From the NCBI RefSeq assembly GCF_000765215.1, contig NZ_JPJE01000018.1, positions 1 through 64,000 on the forward strand: a stretch of DNA of 64,000 bases. The letters run 5' to 3'. How positions within the stretch are numbered: the first letter of the stretch is position 1; each line of letters starts with the position of its first letter. Made by a program: the position numbers and the translations under genes. Origin of the DNA: Eubacterium sp. ER2. GTDB taxonomy: Bacteria > Bacillota > Clostridia > Lachnospirales > Lachnospiraceae. The notes beneath the pieces are model-generated. The model saw nothing but the letters and a program-made list of their open reading frames with translations, had not been told where the DNA came from and made no database searches. Shown here piece by piece: positions 41,742 through 50,596 of the stretch.

Positions 41742-43127
41742 ATGAAACAGAAAAAATCCGGAAACGGAGAATTTAAGAAGGAGATCGGCCTGTTCGGCGG
41801 TATGAGCGTCATCTGCGGCATTATGATCGGCTCCGGTATTTTCTACCTGGGATCCTATGTGCTCCAGCGCTCTAACTACAGTCTGGGACTGGCCCTGATC
41901 TGCTGGCTGCTGGGCGGCCTTGTGTCCCTGCTGGGCGGCCTGTGCTTTGCGGAGCTGGGAGCCTCTGACCCGAAGGCGGGAGGGCAGCTTGTATATCTGA
42001 GCAAGGCCTACCACCCGGTACTTGGATTTATGTACGGGTTTACCCAGTGGATCCTGGCCAGCTCCGGCTCCATCGCAGCCATCGCGGTGGCCATCCCGAC
42101 AGCTCTCGTGGACTTTATCCCGGGGCTTACCCAGCTTCATATTAAGCTGATCGCCATCGCGTTGATTGTGCTTTTGACGCTCTTCAACCTGAGAGGGGTA
42201 AAGGGGGCGTCCAACCTGCAGACATTTTTCATGGTGGCCAAGCTGCTCCCCATTTTTATCATCATGATTGGAGCTCTTGTGCTGGGCAACCAGACGCCGG
42301 ACTTAAATCCGGTGCCGGCCTCGGCCCCGGACGGATCACCGCTGACAGCGGGCTCTGTCTTTGGCATGATCGCCTTTGCCACAGTGGCCTCTCTCTGGGC
42401 TTATGAGGGCTGGACCAACCTGAACGCAGTGGCGGAGGAGATCAAGAACGTCAAGAGAAACCTGCCTCTTGCCATTATCCTGGGAATCGGCGGCGTTGCC
42501 ATTTTCTATGCCCTGTTCAACTACTCGCTGCTGCGGGTGATCCCCCTGGACGAGGCGAAGAGCATGATCGAGAGCGGCAGCCTGTATCTGGGAACCACAG
42601 TGGCGGAGAGACTCTTTGGTGTTGCCGGAAAGATCATCGTTCTTATCGGTATGCTGCTGGCCATGTTCAACTGCTTAAACGGCATGGTCCTGGCTTTCTC
42701 ACGTATTTACTATGCCATGTCCGCTGAGAAGATCTTCTTCAAAAAGCTGGGCACACTGAACAAAAACGGCGTTCCGGCAGCCAGCCTGATCTCTCAGATG
42801 ATCATTTCCATCATCCTTGTATGCCTGCGGAATCTGGATCAGCTCACCTCACTTGTGGTATTCTGCGGCATGCTGTTCAACTGTCTGGCGGTGACAGCGG
42901 TGTTTGTCTACAGGAGAAAATATCCGGATCTGGAGCGGCCCTACAAGGTATGGCTCTATCCGGTATCTGTTGTCATCACAGTCATCCTCTTTGTGGGGCT
43001 GATGGTGAACAACCTGATGGAGGATCCGGTGACTGCCCTGACCGGACTGATCGTCCCGGTAGTTGGCATCTTTTTCTATCTTTACTTTAGAAAGAAATAT
43101 GGCGAGGAGGAGAAGGAACATGCGTAG
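41742..43127 (+). CDS. APC-superfamily amino acid permease (LAT type)
   Basis: A 461-residue transporter with about twelve membrane segments. The first helix has GGMSVICGIMIGSGIFYLG, the unwound substrate-binding GSGIF motif, and helix 6 has the WAYEGWTNLNAVAEEIKN pattern of LAT-type exchangers. The substrate is unknown; neutral amino acids or gamma-glutamyl compounds would fit its neighbours. Its stop overlaps the next gene by 8 bp, which couples it to the amidotransferase-like hydrolase. Confidence 0.88.
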   Translation: MKQKKSGNGEFKKEIGLFGGMSVICGIMIGSGIFYLGSYVLQRSNYSLGLALICWLLGGLVSLLGGLCFAELGASDPKAGGQLVYLSKAYHPVLGFMYGFTQWILASSGSIAAIAVAIPTALVDFIPGLTQLHIKLIAIALIVLLTLFNLRGVKGASNLQTFFMVAKLLPIFIIMIGALVLGNQTPDLNPVPASAPDGSPLTAGSVFGMIAFATVASLWAYEGWTNLNAVAEEIKNVKRNLPLAIILGIGGVAIFYALFNYSLLRVIPLDEAKSMIESGSLYLGTTVAERLFGVAGKIIVLIGMLLAMFNCLNGMVLAFSRIYYAMSAEKIFFKKLGTLNKNGVPAASLISQMIISIILVCLRNLDQLTSLVVFCGMLFNCLAVTAVFVYRRKYPDLERPYKVWLYPVSVVITVILFVGLMVNNLMEDPVTALTGLIVPVVGIFFYLYFRKKYGEEEKEHA

Positions 43128-43869
43128 GCCGGTGATCGGAATATCGGGAAATTTAACTCCCATCGAAAATGACGGAGTCTTTACAGGGAACCTGCGGCAG
43201 TACATACACACGGACTACACCTCCAGCGTGGAGCGGGCAGGGGGGATCCCCCTGCTCCTGCCGGTCAGCGATGATCCGGAGGTGATTCGTTCTCATGCCC
43301 GGCTCTGCGACGGGATCGTCCTGTCAGGAGGGGCGGATGTGGATCCCATTCTCTACGGAGAGGAGGGCATCCAGGGCCAGGGATACTCCATGCGGGAGAT
43401 CGATGTCTACGATATGGAGCTCTTTAAAGCCGCTCTGGAGGAGAAAAAGCCTGTACTTGGCATCTGTAAGGGCCTGCAGATCATCAATATCTGCTTTGGC
43501 GGGACGCTTTACCAGGACATCCCCTCTCAGAGGGAGCACTGCATCAAGCATACCCAGAATACGGAGCGCTACCAGGGTACCCACAGGATCCGGATCAAGG
43601 AGGACAGTGTCCTTGCCGGGCTCCTTCCGGACGGGACGTTTGTCAACTCCTGGCACCACCAGGCTGTCAAGGATGTGTCCCCCAGGCTGACAGTGACGGC
43701 CACGGCATCTGACGGCATCGTGGAGGCTGCGGAGTACATGGAGGAGGGCCAGTTTGTCATGGGCGTGCAGTGGCACCCGGAGATGATGGCATCCTGCGGA
43801 AACAAGGAGCAGCTTGGTATTTTTAGGAAGCTGATCGAACAATGTGTCTCTTTGGAAGGGAAGCGGTAA
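43120..43869 (+). CDS. Class I glutamine-amidotransferase-like hydrolase (peptidase C26 / PuuD type)
   Basis: A 249-residue hydrolase. The catalytic cysteine lies in LGICKGLQI near residue 114, and the histidine-glutamate pair in VQWHPEMM near 222. SGGADVDPILYGEE near 73 is the PuuD/C26 mark. Family members split gamma-glutamyl bonds, e.g. gamma-glutamyl-GABA. The ATG at 43120 has GAGGAGGAGAAGG just before it and overlaps the permease gene. Permease plus PuuD-like enzyme resembles a polyamine or gamma-glutamyl salvage pair, but other puu genes are absent. Confidence 0.85.
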   Translation: MRRPVIGISGNLTPIENDGVFTGNLRQYIHTDYTSSVERAGGIPLLLPVSDDPEVIRSHARLCDGIVLSGGADVDPILYGEEGIQGQGYSMREIDVYDMELFKAALEEKKPVLGICKGLQIINICFGGTLYQDIPSQREHCIKHTQNTERYQGTHRIRIKEDSVLAGLLPDGTFVNSWHHQAVKDVSPRLTVTATASDGIVEAAEYMEEGQFVMGVQWHPEMMASCGNKEQLGIFRKLIEQCVSLEGKR

Positions 43870-43872
43870 AGA

Positions 43873-45546
43873 ATGACAGAGATATTTACGAACGCGGCTG
43901 TGACAACCATGGATGAGGACAGGCCGAAGGCCGAGGCATTTGCTGTCCGGGACGGGGTGTTCACCTTTGTGGGTAGCCGGGAGGAAGCGCAGGAATACGC
44001 CCGGCGGCTGGAGTCGGAGGGGGAGAGTGTGACGTTCACAGATCTTTCCGGGAGGAGCGTGCTCCCTGCCTTCCAGGACTCCCACATGCACTTTGTGGGA
44101 TTTTCCAAGCATTTCATCAATGTGGACTTAAACGGCTGTGACAGCATAGAGATGATACAGCAGTGCCTCCGCGACAGCATCGGCCAGCGGGGATCCTGCG
44201 GACCGGATGCCAGGACGGATGAAAACGCCTGGCTGGAGGCCACAGGCTGGAACCAGGACTATTTCACCAAAGGGGAGAAGCGGTTCCCTACGGCGAAGGA
44301 TCTGGATGCGGCAGTGGGAGACCGGCCGGTCATCGCTCTGCGGGTGTGTGAGCATGTGGGCGTCTTAAGCTCTGCCGGCATGCGGCTCCTGGGGCTGACA
44401 AAGGAGAAGGTGCAGGAGCTGGGGGAATTCGCCCTCACAGACGAGGCGGGAGAGCCTCTGGGTATCTTCCGGGAAAAGGTGCTGGACCGTATCAGAAGCC
44501 AGGTTCACATCCTGAACCGGGAGATCCTGGAGGATATTATCCTGAAGGGGCAGGAGGAGGCCCTGTCCTACGGGCTTGCCACCATACACACGGACGACAT
44601 CGGTTTTATGCCTGATGAGGATTATCACCTGCTCTTCTCGGTCTACCGGGATCTGCTGGAGAGGGGAGAGCTGAAGATCCGCATCTGCCAGCAGAGCCTG
44701 CGCCAGAGACCGGAGCTGATACGAAAGTACTACGAGGATGGCTTCCGGTACGGCGGGGGGGACCATCATCTGCGGGTGACAGGAATCAAGCTGCTGGGCG
44801 ACGGCTCCCTGGGAGCAAGGACAGCGGGGCTGCGCCGTCCCTACGCAGACGATCCCTCCACCTGCGGCCTTACTATCTTCACGGAGGAACAGCTGGATGA
44901 GCTGGTGAAGACAGCCCACGACCTGGGCTATCCCGTGCTGGTTCATGCCATTGGGGATCGAACCATCGAGATGGTGCTGGACGCTCTGGAGAGGGATAAG
45001 AAAAACAGAAAGCCGGAAGAGTCATTCCGGGATGGGGTCGTCCATGTGCAGATCACGGACGGGGAGCTTCTGGATCGTTTCAGGAAGCAGGACGTCATGG
45101 CTCTTGTGCAGCCCATCTTCATTGATTACGACATGCACATCGTGAGGCAGAGGACCGGGGACATGGCAGACACCTCCTACGCCTGGAAGACGCTGGCGGA
45201 CAAGGGAGTCCACGTATCCTTTGGCACGGACTGCCCGGTGGAGTCCTGTGAGCCTCTGCCCAACATTTACACGGCTGTGACCCGCCGGGGTCTGACAGGG
45301 GAGGAGCGGCCCGCCTACCGGCCCGAGGAGCGAATGTCCGTCTATGAGGCGGTGCGGTCCTACACCGTGGAGGGCGCTTACGCCTCTGGAGAGGAAGACC
45401 TCAAGGGAAGGATCCGGGAAGGGATGCTGGCGGACTTCATCATTCCGGACCGGGATCTCTTTTCCCTCGCGGATCCGGAGGAGCTGCGGGAGAGCAAGAT
45501 ACTGGCCACCTATATTGACGGCGAGAAGGTGTACGAGCGGGCCTGA
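43873..45546 (+). CDS. YtcJ-like amidohydrolase
   Basis: A 557-residue Amidohydro_3 family protein. Metal-binding motifs are LPAFQDSHMHFVGFSKH near residue 67 and VHAIGDRTIEM near 357; the late FGTDCPVESCEPLPNIY near 455 supplies the conserved aspartate. The barrel is closed by an N-terminal beta domain with VTTMDEDRPKAEAFAV. The substrate of this group is generally unknown; it hydrolyses amide or similar C-N bonds. It starts 3 bp after the C26 hydrolase and ends the cluster. Confidence 0.85.
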   Translation: MTEIFTNAAVTTMDEDRPKAEAFAVRDGVFTFVGSREEAQEYARRLESEGESVTFTDLSGRSVLPAFQDSHMHFVGFSKHFINVDLNGCDSIEMIQQCLRDSIGQRGSCGPDARTDENAWLEATGWNQDYFTKGEKRFPTAKDLDAAVGDRPVIALRVCEHVGVLSSAGMRLLGLTKEKVQELGEFALTDEAGEPLGIFREKVLDRIRSQVHILNREILEDIILKGQEEALSYGLATIHTDDIGFMPDEDYHLLFSVYRDLLERGELKIRICQQSLRQRPELIRKYYEDGFRYGGGDHHLRVTGIKLLGDGSLGARTAGLRRPYADDPSTCGLTIFTEEQLDELVKTAHDLGYPVLVHAIGDRTIEMVLDALERDKKNRKPEESFRDGVVHVQITDGELLDRFRKQDVMALVQPIFIDYDMHIVRQRTGDMADTSYAWKTLADKGVHVSFGTDCPVESCEPLPNIYTAVTRRGLTGEERPAYRPEERMSVYEAVRSYTVEGAYASGEEDLKGRIREGMLADFIIPDRDLFSLADPEELRESKILATYIDGEKVYERA

Positions 45547-45616
45547 AAAAATATTGAAAAACAACCCGCTTATAGTAAAATGGACGAAAGAAAAAATACA
45601 ACAGATAATTTATAAC

Positions 45617-45650
45617 AATGCGCCCTGCGGATATCCGCGGGGCGCATTTT
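45617..45650 (+). terminator. Terminator after the amidohydrolase cluster
   Basis: AATGCGCCC (45617-45625) pairs with GGGCGCATT (45640-45648) and encloses a GCGGATATCCGC palindrome. It ends in TTTT. Confidence 0.82.
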
Positions 45651-45701
45651 CAAGTGAGATAGTATGGTTTTCCGGCCTTTACAGGCAGCCAGGGGAAAAG
45701 G

Positions 45702-45904
45702 TTGACAAAAGCCATAATACGATGTAAACTTAGGATACCTTCTAGCTTGAAGGGACATTTCTTGAACCGCATCATTCAAAAAGCGGTTCCCATTCATATC
45801 TGACGTATCGGGCATATCTGCCGGATTACCTGGAAATGATGAAAAATTTATGTAAAAGTTGCACGGAGGGAAGAAACTGTATTATACTGACAAGGAGGAG
45901 AGGG
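45702..45904 (+). repeat. Conserved promoter/leader repeat, copy B
   Basis: Second copy of the block at 3447-3649, same orientation and same length. TTGACA (45702-45707), 17 bp, TAAACT (45725-45730) and the hairpin arms at 45764-45770 and 45783-45789 are all kept. The AAGGAGG site is at 45892. Only about five of the last 149 bases differ from copy A. Together with the relic gene it accounts for most of the 45547-46187 gap. Confidence 0.8.
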
Positions 45905-46023
45905 TCAGCCTCATCTGTGAGACGGCCCGCCGGTTTGCCCCGGACTATGACGTAGACCAGATCTATGCCGCCCTTGCGGGGAGCGCGGAGAAAGGGGACA
46001 GGGAAGAGACAAAATCAAAATAA
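45904..46023 (+). pseudogene. 3' remnant of the PD-(D/E)XK-type gene, copy B
   Basis: Directly after the ribosome-binding site the sequence jumps to the C-terminal end of the same gene family. VSLICETARRFAPDYDV here matches VSLICETARRFAPDYDV at 4334-4384. The frame runs 39 codons to TAA at 46021 without a start codon. Short direct repeats (GGAGGAGAGGG at the leader end, GGAGGAGAAGG before the C-terminal segment in copy A) explain the deletion. It is a non-coding relic. Confidence 0.8.
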
Positions 46024-46054
46024 AAACCCGGACATACACCTGAAGCTATATTTT

Positions 46055-46087
46055 GCCCATACAGATGAGAGTCTGTACGGGCTTTTT
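46055..46087 (+). terminator. Terminator after the copy B relic
   Basis: GCCC-A-TACAGA pairs with TCTGTA-C-GGGC with one mismatch and is followed by five T's. A functional-looking terminator remains behind a gene that is otherwise deleted. Confidence 0.75.
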
Positions 46088-46187
46088 GTGTTTGTTTTGC
46101 AATCTTTTTGCATTTTGTCTGTTAAATATAGGAGAATGATGTATAATAAAAGAAAATATTCTGAAAAAAATAGGAGGGAGGCGCGTT

Positions 46188-47690
46188 ATGTTAGAAAAGC
46201 TGGATCTCACGAAGAAGATGGGAAAAGAAGAGTACAAAGAGAAGATGGAGCATTTGGAGAAGAGCCTTGGCAAGCTGCAGCGCAGGTGCAAGGAGCTGAA
46301 TATCCCTGTTATGATCGCCTTTGAGGGATTTGGAGCTGCCGGTAAGGGGCTGCAGATCGGAAAGCTGATACAGGCCCTGGACCCGCGGGGCTTCCGTGTG
46401 TATGCGGTGAAGAGTGAGACAGAGGAGGAGAAGCTCCATCCCTTCCTCTGGCGATTCTGGACAAAGCTGCCGGAAAAGGGACGCATCGCCATCTATGACA
46501 CGAGCTGGTACACGAGGGTTCTCAAGGATCGGTTTGACAAAAAGGTGAAAAAGCCGGAACTGGCGGACGCCTATGAGTCTATCCTGTCCTTTGAGGATCA
46601 GCTGACAGAGGACGGCATGGTGATCATAAAGCTTTTCCTGGCCATTGATAAAAAGGAGCAGAAGAAGAGATTTGACAGGCTTCTTGCCTCCAGGGACACC
46701 GCCTGGCGGGTGACAAAAGGGGATTTGAGGAGAAACGAGAAATTTGACAAATACCAGGAGATGAACGAGGAGATGCTGGCCCGCACGGACACGGAGAAGG
46801 CGCCCTGGCATATTGTGGAGGCAGTGGACCGGCGATTTGCCACTGTGAAAATCTATTCCATCGTGGAGGAGATGCTCGCCAGGCAGATCGAAAAGGTGGA
46901 GGGCTCGCTGGCGGACGACAGGGCCGGCACGGACGCAGCGGAGACGAAGGAGCTGATGGAGTCGATCCTGGGCAAGGTGGATCTCAGTCTGTCCTGCGGA
47001 CGGGAGGAGTATGAGAGGGAGCTGAAGGTACTGCAGAACCGTATCCGGGAACTCCACGGGGAGCTGTACAGACGGAGAATTCCGGTTGTCCTGGGCTTCG
47101 AGGGCTGGGACGCGGGCGGAAAGGGAGGCGCTATCAAGCGACTCACAGCCAAGATGGATCCGCGGGGTTACGTGGTGCACCCCACCGCGTCTCCCAACGC
47201 GGTGGAGAGGCAGTACCACTACCTCTGGCGGTTCTGGAAGGATATGCCGAAGGCCGGTCACATCACTATCTTTGACAGGACCTGGTACGGCCGCGTCATG
47301 GTGGAGAGGATCGAGGGCTTCTGCACGAAGAGTGAGTGGCGCAGAGCCTACCGGGAGATCAATGACATGGAGAGGACCCTGACAAGGGAGGGCGTGATTG
47401 TGCTGAAATTCTGGATGCAGATCGACAAGGACGAGCAGGAACGGCGCTTCAGGGAGAGGCAGGAAAACCCGGAGAAGCAGTGGAAGATCACGGAGGAGGA
47501 CTGGCGGAACCGGGAGAAGTGGGATCATTATGAGGTGGCTGTCAACGAGATGCTGATCCGCACCTCCACGGCCAACGCACCATGGATCGTGGTGGAGGGC
47601 AACGACAAATACTACGCCAGACTGAAGGTCCTGCGCACGGTGGTGGAGGCCATTGAGGAGAGGATCAAGACGGGAGGGAAGAGAGCATGA
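46188..47690 (+). CDS. pap: Two-domain PPK2-family polyphosphate:AMP phosphotransferase
   Basis: A 500-residue protein made of two tandem PPK2 domains (about 15-230 and 265-490). The second keeps the full Walker A FEGWDAGGKGGAI near residue 304 and the FDRTWYGRVMVER motif near 365. The first has FEGFGAAGKGLQ near 46, lacking the conserved aspartate of the loop, and YDTSWYTRVL, so it looks degenerate. Class II PPK2 enzymes of this build make ADP from AMP using polyphosphate, and only the C-terminal half is expected to be catalytic. The stop overlaps the dGTPase start as ATGA. Confidence 0.88.
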   Translation: MLEKLDLTKKMGKEEYKEKMEHLEKSLGKLQRRCKELNIPVMIAFEGFGAAGKGLQIGKLIQALDPRGFRVYAVKSETEEEKLHPFLWRFWTKLPEKGRIAIYDTSWYTRVLKDRFDKKVKKPELADAYESILSFEDQLTEDGMVIIKLFLAIDKKEQKKRFDRLLASRDTAWRVTKGDLRRNEKFDKYQEMNEEMLARTDTEKAPWHIVEAVDRRFATVKIYSIVEEMLARQIEKVEGSLADDRAGTDAAETKELMESILGKVDLSLSCGREEYERELKVLQNRIRELHGELYRRRIPVVLGFEGWDAGGKGGAIKRLTAKMDPRGYVVHPTASPNAVERQYHYLWRFWKDMPKAGHITIFDRTWYGRVMVERIEGFCTKSEWRRAYREINDMERTLTREGVIVLKFWMQIDKDEQERRFRERQENPEKQWKITEEDWRNREKWDHYEVAVNEMLIRTSTANAPWIVVEGNDKYYARLKVLRTVVEAIEERIKTGGKRA

Positions 47691-48694
47691 ACATCCGGGA
47701 GGAGATGGAGGCCAGGGAGGAAGCCAATTTAAGTCCCTACGCCACCCTGAGCAGCAGATCCAGAGGGAGAAAGAGACCGGAGCCCCAGTGCGACATCCGG
47801 CCTGTATTCCAGAGAGACAGGGATCGGATCCTCCACTGCAAGTCCTTTCGAAGACTGAAACAGAAGACCCAGGTGTTTCTTCTGCCCAAGGGTGATCACT
47901 ACCGTACCAGGCTGACCCACACCCTGGAGGTGTCCCAGAACGCCAGGACCATTGCCAAGGCCCTCCGTCTCAACGAGGATCTGGTGGAGGCCATTGCCCT
48001 GGGCCACGACCTGGGGCACACCCCCTTCGGCCACGCCGGTGAGAGGGCTCTTGACCAGGTGTGCCCGGAAGGGTTCCGGCACAATGAGCAGAGCGTCCGG
48101 GTGGTGGAGATCCTGGAGAAGCAGGGCAGAGGGCTCAATCTCACCTGGGAGGTGGTGGACGGTATCCGGAACCACAAGTCCAGCGGCAGGCCCCACACGC
48201 TGGAGGGGCAGATTGTCCGTCTCTCAGACAAGATCGCCTACATCAACCATGATATCGACGATGCCATCCGGGGCGGTATCCTGACGGAAGAGGATCTGCC
48301 CCCGGAATTCACGGACGTGCTGGGGCACACTACCCGGATGCGGCTGAACACCATGATCCACGATGTGGTGACCCACAGTATGGACCGGCCGGAGATCATC
48401 ATGTCGGAACACATCCGGACAGCCACCATGGGACTGCGCAGGTTCCTCTTTGAGAATGTGTACCAGAACCCGGTGGCAAAGGGGGAGGAGACAAAGGCCA
48501 TCGGCATGATCCAGAGCCTGTATGGCTGGTATCTGGATCATATGGAGTTTATCCCCCGTCAGTATCTGGATATGATCGATGAGGGCAGGGACACGAAGGA
48601 GAGGGTGGTGTGCGATTACATAGCAGGCATGACAGACTCCTACGCGGTGAAAAAGTTTCAGGAATTTTTTATCCCGGAATCATGGAAAAATTAA
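47687..48694 (+). CDS. dgt: Deoxyguanosine triphosphate triphosphohydrolase-like protein
   Basis: A 335-residue HD-domain protein. The metal-binding H...HD...D set is in RLTHTLEVSQNARTI near residue 73 and ALGHDLGHTPFGHAGE near 108, with SDKIAYINHDIDD near 183. It hydrolyses dNTPs to deoxynucleosides and triphosphate, most likely as a tetramer or hexamer. It overlaps the polyphosphate kinase gene upstream and sits just before dnaG-rpoD, a neighbourhood kept in many Firmicutes. Confidence 0.9.
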   Translation: MNIREEMEAREEANLSPYATLSSRSRGRKRPEPQCDIRPVFQRDRDRILHCKSFRRLKQKTQVFLLPKGDHYRTRLTHTLEVSQNARTIAKALRLNEDLVEAIALGHDLGHTPFGHAGERALDQVCPEGFRHNEQSVRVVEILEKQGRGLNLTWEVVDGIRNHKSSGRPHTLEGQIVRLSDKIAYINHDIDDAIRGGILTEEDLPPEFTDVLGHTTRMRLNTMIHDVVTHSMDRPEIIMSEHIRTATMGLRRFLFENVYQNPVAKGEETKAIGMIQSLYGWYLDHMEFIPRQYLDMIDEGRDTKERVVCDYIAGMTDSYAVKKFQEFFIPESWKN

Positions 48695-48780
48695 AGGAAA
48701 TGAAGAAGTTTTGTCGAATATTATAAATGTAGGCAATTTTAAAGCCATAAAAAAAGCAGAGAAGAGGATGACGACAGCTG

Positions 48781-50556
48781 ATGTATTATCCGGACGAAGT
48801 GATCGAGGAAGTCAGATCGAGAAATGACATTGTGGATGTGATATCAAGCTACATAAAATTACAGAAAAAGGGCAGCTCCTATTTTGGTCTCTGCCCTTTC
48901 CATAACGAAAAATCTCCTTCTTTTTCAGTGAGCCGCGATAAGCAGATGTACTATTGCTTCGGCTGCGGGGTGGGAGGCAACGTGTTTACCTTCCTGATGG
49001 AGTACGAGAACTATTCCTTTGTGGAGGCACTGAAGTTCCTCGCGGAGCGGGCAGGGGTCCAGCTTCCGGAGGAGGAGTACTCCAAGGCGGCAAAGCAGAA
49101 GGCGGACCTGCGGGCCAGGATCCTGGAGATCAATAAGCTGGCGGCCAAATATTTTTACGCCCAGCTCAAGGCCCCTCAGGGGAAGACGGCCTACGACTAT
49201 CTGAAAAACAGAGAGCTCAGCGATGAGACGATCCTGGCTTTCGGCCTGGGCTATGCCAACAAGTACAGCGATGACCTGTACCGGTACCTGAAGACAAAGG
49301 GATACAGTGACGAAATCCTGTCCCAGGCGGGGCTCATCTCCATCGACGAGAAGCATGGCCCCTATGATAAATTCTGGAACAGGGTCATGTTTCCCATCAT
49401 GGATGCCAACAGCCGTGTTATCGGCTTTGGGGGCCGGGTGATGGGCGACGCCAAGCCCAAGTATCTGAATTCTCCGGAGACAGTTGTCTTTGACAAGAGC
49501 CGCAATCTGTACGGCCTGCACAGGGCCCGGACTTCAAGGAAGCCCTATTTTCTCCTGTGCGAGGGGTATATGGATGTGATCTCCCTGCATCAGGCGGGAT
49601 TTACCAACGCGGTGGCCTCCCTGGGGACGGCCCTGACGTCGGGGCACGCCTCCCTTATCAAGCGGTATGTGAAGGAGGTCTACCTCACCTACGACAGCGA
49701 TGAGGCGGGGACGAAGGCAGCCCTGCGGGCCGCGCCGATCCTGCGGGCCGCGGGCATCACCGCCAGGGTGATCCGGATGGATCCCTACAAGGACCCAGAC
49801 GAATTTATCAAGAACCTGGGGGCGGAGGCCTTTGAGGAGAGGATCCGGGGCGCCAGGAACAGCTTTATGTTTGACCTGGAAATGCTGGAGAAGGACTACG
49901 ACATGGCAAGCCCGGAGGGAAAGACTGAGTTCCTGAAGGAGGCGGCCCGGCGGCTGAACACCTTTGACGAGGAGATCGAGAGGGGAAACTACATAGACGC
50001 TGTGGCGAAGGCCTACTCGGTCAGCAGCCAGGATCTGCGCAAACTGGTGACCCGCATGGCGGTGGAGGGAGGACTGGCAAAGCCAGCCGCCCGCCCCAGG
50101 ACAAGCGGTGACCGGGAAAAGGAGAAGGAGGACCGACACCTGAAATCCCAGAAGATCCTCCTCACCTGGATGCTGGAGGGGGAGGACATCTTCCGCCAGA
50201 TCAAAAAATATATCTCCCCTGCCGACTTTACAGAGGATCTGCTGCGCACTGTGGCGGAGAAGCTGTACGAACAGTATGAGGAGGGGGATGTCAATCCGGC
50301 CCGGATCATCAACTTCTTTACAGACGAGGAGGAACACCGGCGGGTGGCGGAGCTCTTCAACACGAGGATCCGCGAGCTTCCCACTGTCAAGGAGCAGGAG
50401 AAGGCGCTCCGGGAGACGATCCTCCGTGTGAAGGAGAACAGCATAGAGGAGGCGGCCCGGCGGCTGGCCCCCACAGACATTGCCGGACTCCAGAGGCTGA
50501 TGGAGGAAAAGCGGGCGCTGCAGGCCCCGGACAAACTGCATATTTCTATTAATTAG
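48781..50556 (+). CDS. dnaG: DNA primase
   Basis: A 591-residue primase making RNA primers at the replication fork. The N-terminal CHC2 zinc ribbon is LCPFHNEKSPSFSV near residue 38 and YYCFGCGVGGN near 58. The catalytic TOPRIM domain follows, with LCEGYMDVISLHQAG near 258 and YDSDEAGTKAALRA near 305. The C-terminal helicase-binding region covers about 440-590. It is followed by rpoD after 40 bp, the classical macromolecular-synthesis arrangement. Confidence 0.96.
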   Translation: MYYPDEVIEEVRSRNDIVDVISSYIKLQKKGSSYFGLCPFHNEKSPSFSVSRDKQMYYCFGCGVGGNVFTFLMEYENYSFVEALKFLAERAGVQLPEEEYSKAAKQKADLRARILEINKLAAKYFYAQLKAPQGKTAYDYLKNRELSDETILAFGLGYANKYSDDLYRYLKTKGYSDEILSQAGLISIDEKHGPYDKFWNRVMFPIMDANSRVIGFGGRVMGDAKPKYLNSPETVVFDKSRNLYGLHRARTSRKPYFLLCEGYMDVISLHQAGFTNAVASLGTALTSGHASLIKRYVKEVYLTYDSDEAGTKAALRAAPILRAAGITARVIRMDPYKDPDEFIKNLGAEAFEERIRGARNSFMFDLEMLEKDYDMASPEGKTEFLKEAARRLNTFDEEIERGNYIDAVAKAYSVSSQDLRKLVTRMAVEGGLAKPAARPRTSGDREKEKEDRHLKSQKILLTWMLEGEDIFRQIKKYISPADFTEDLLRTVAEKLYEQYEEGDVNPARIINFFTDEEEHRRVAELFNTRIRELPTVKEQEKALRETILRVKENSIEEAARRLAPTDIAGLQRLMEEKRALQAPDKLHISIN

Positions 50557-50596
50557 GGATAAAATATAAAACAAGCAATGAGAGGATGGACACTGC

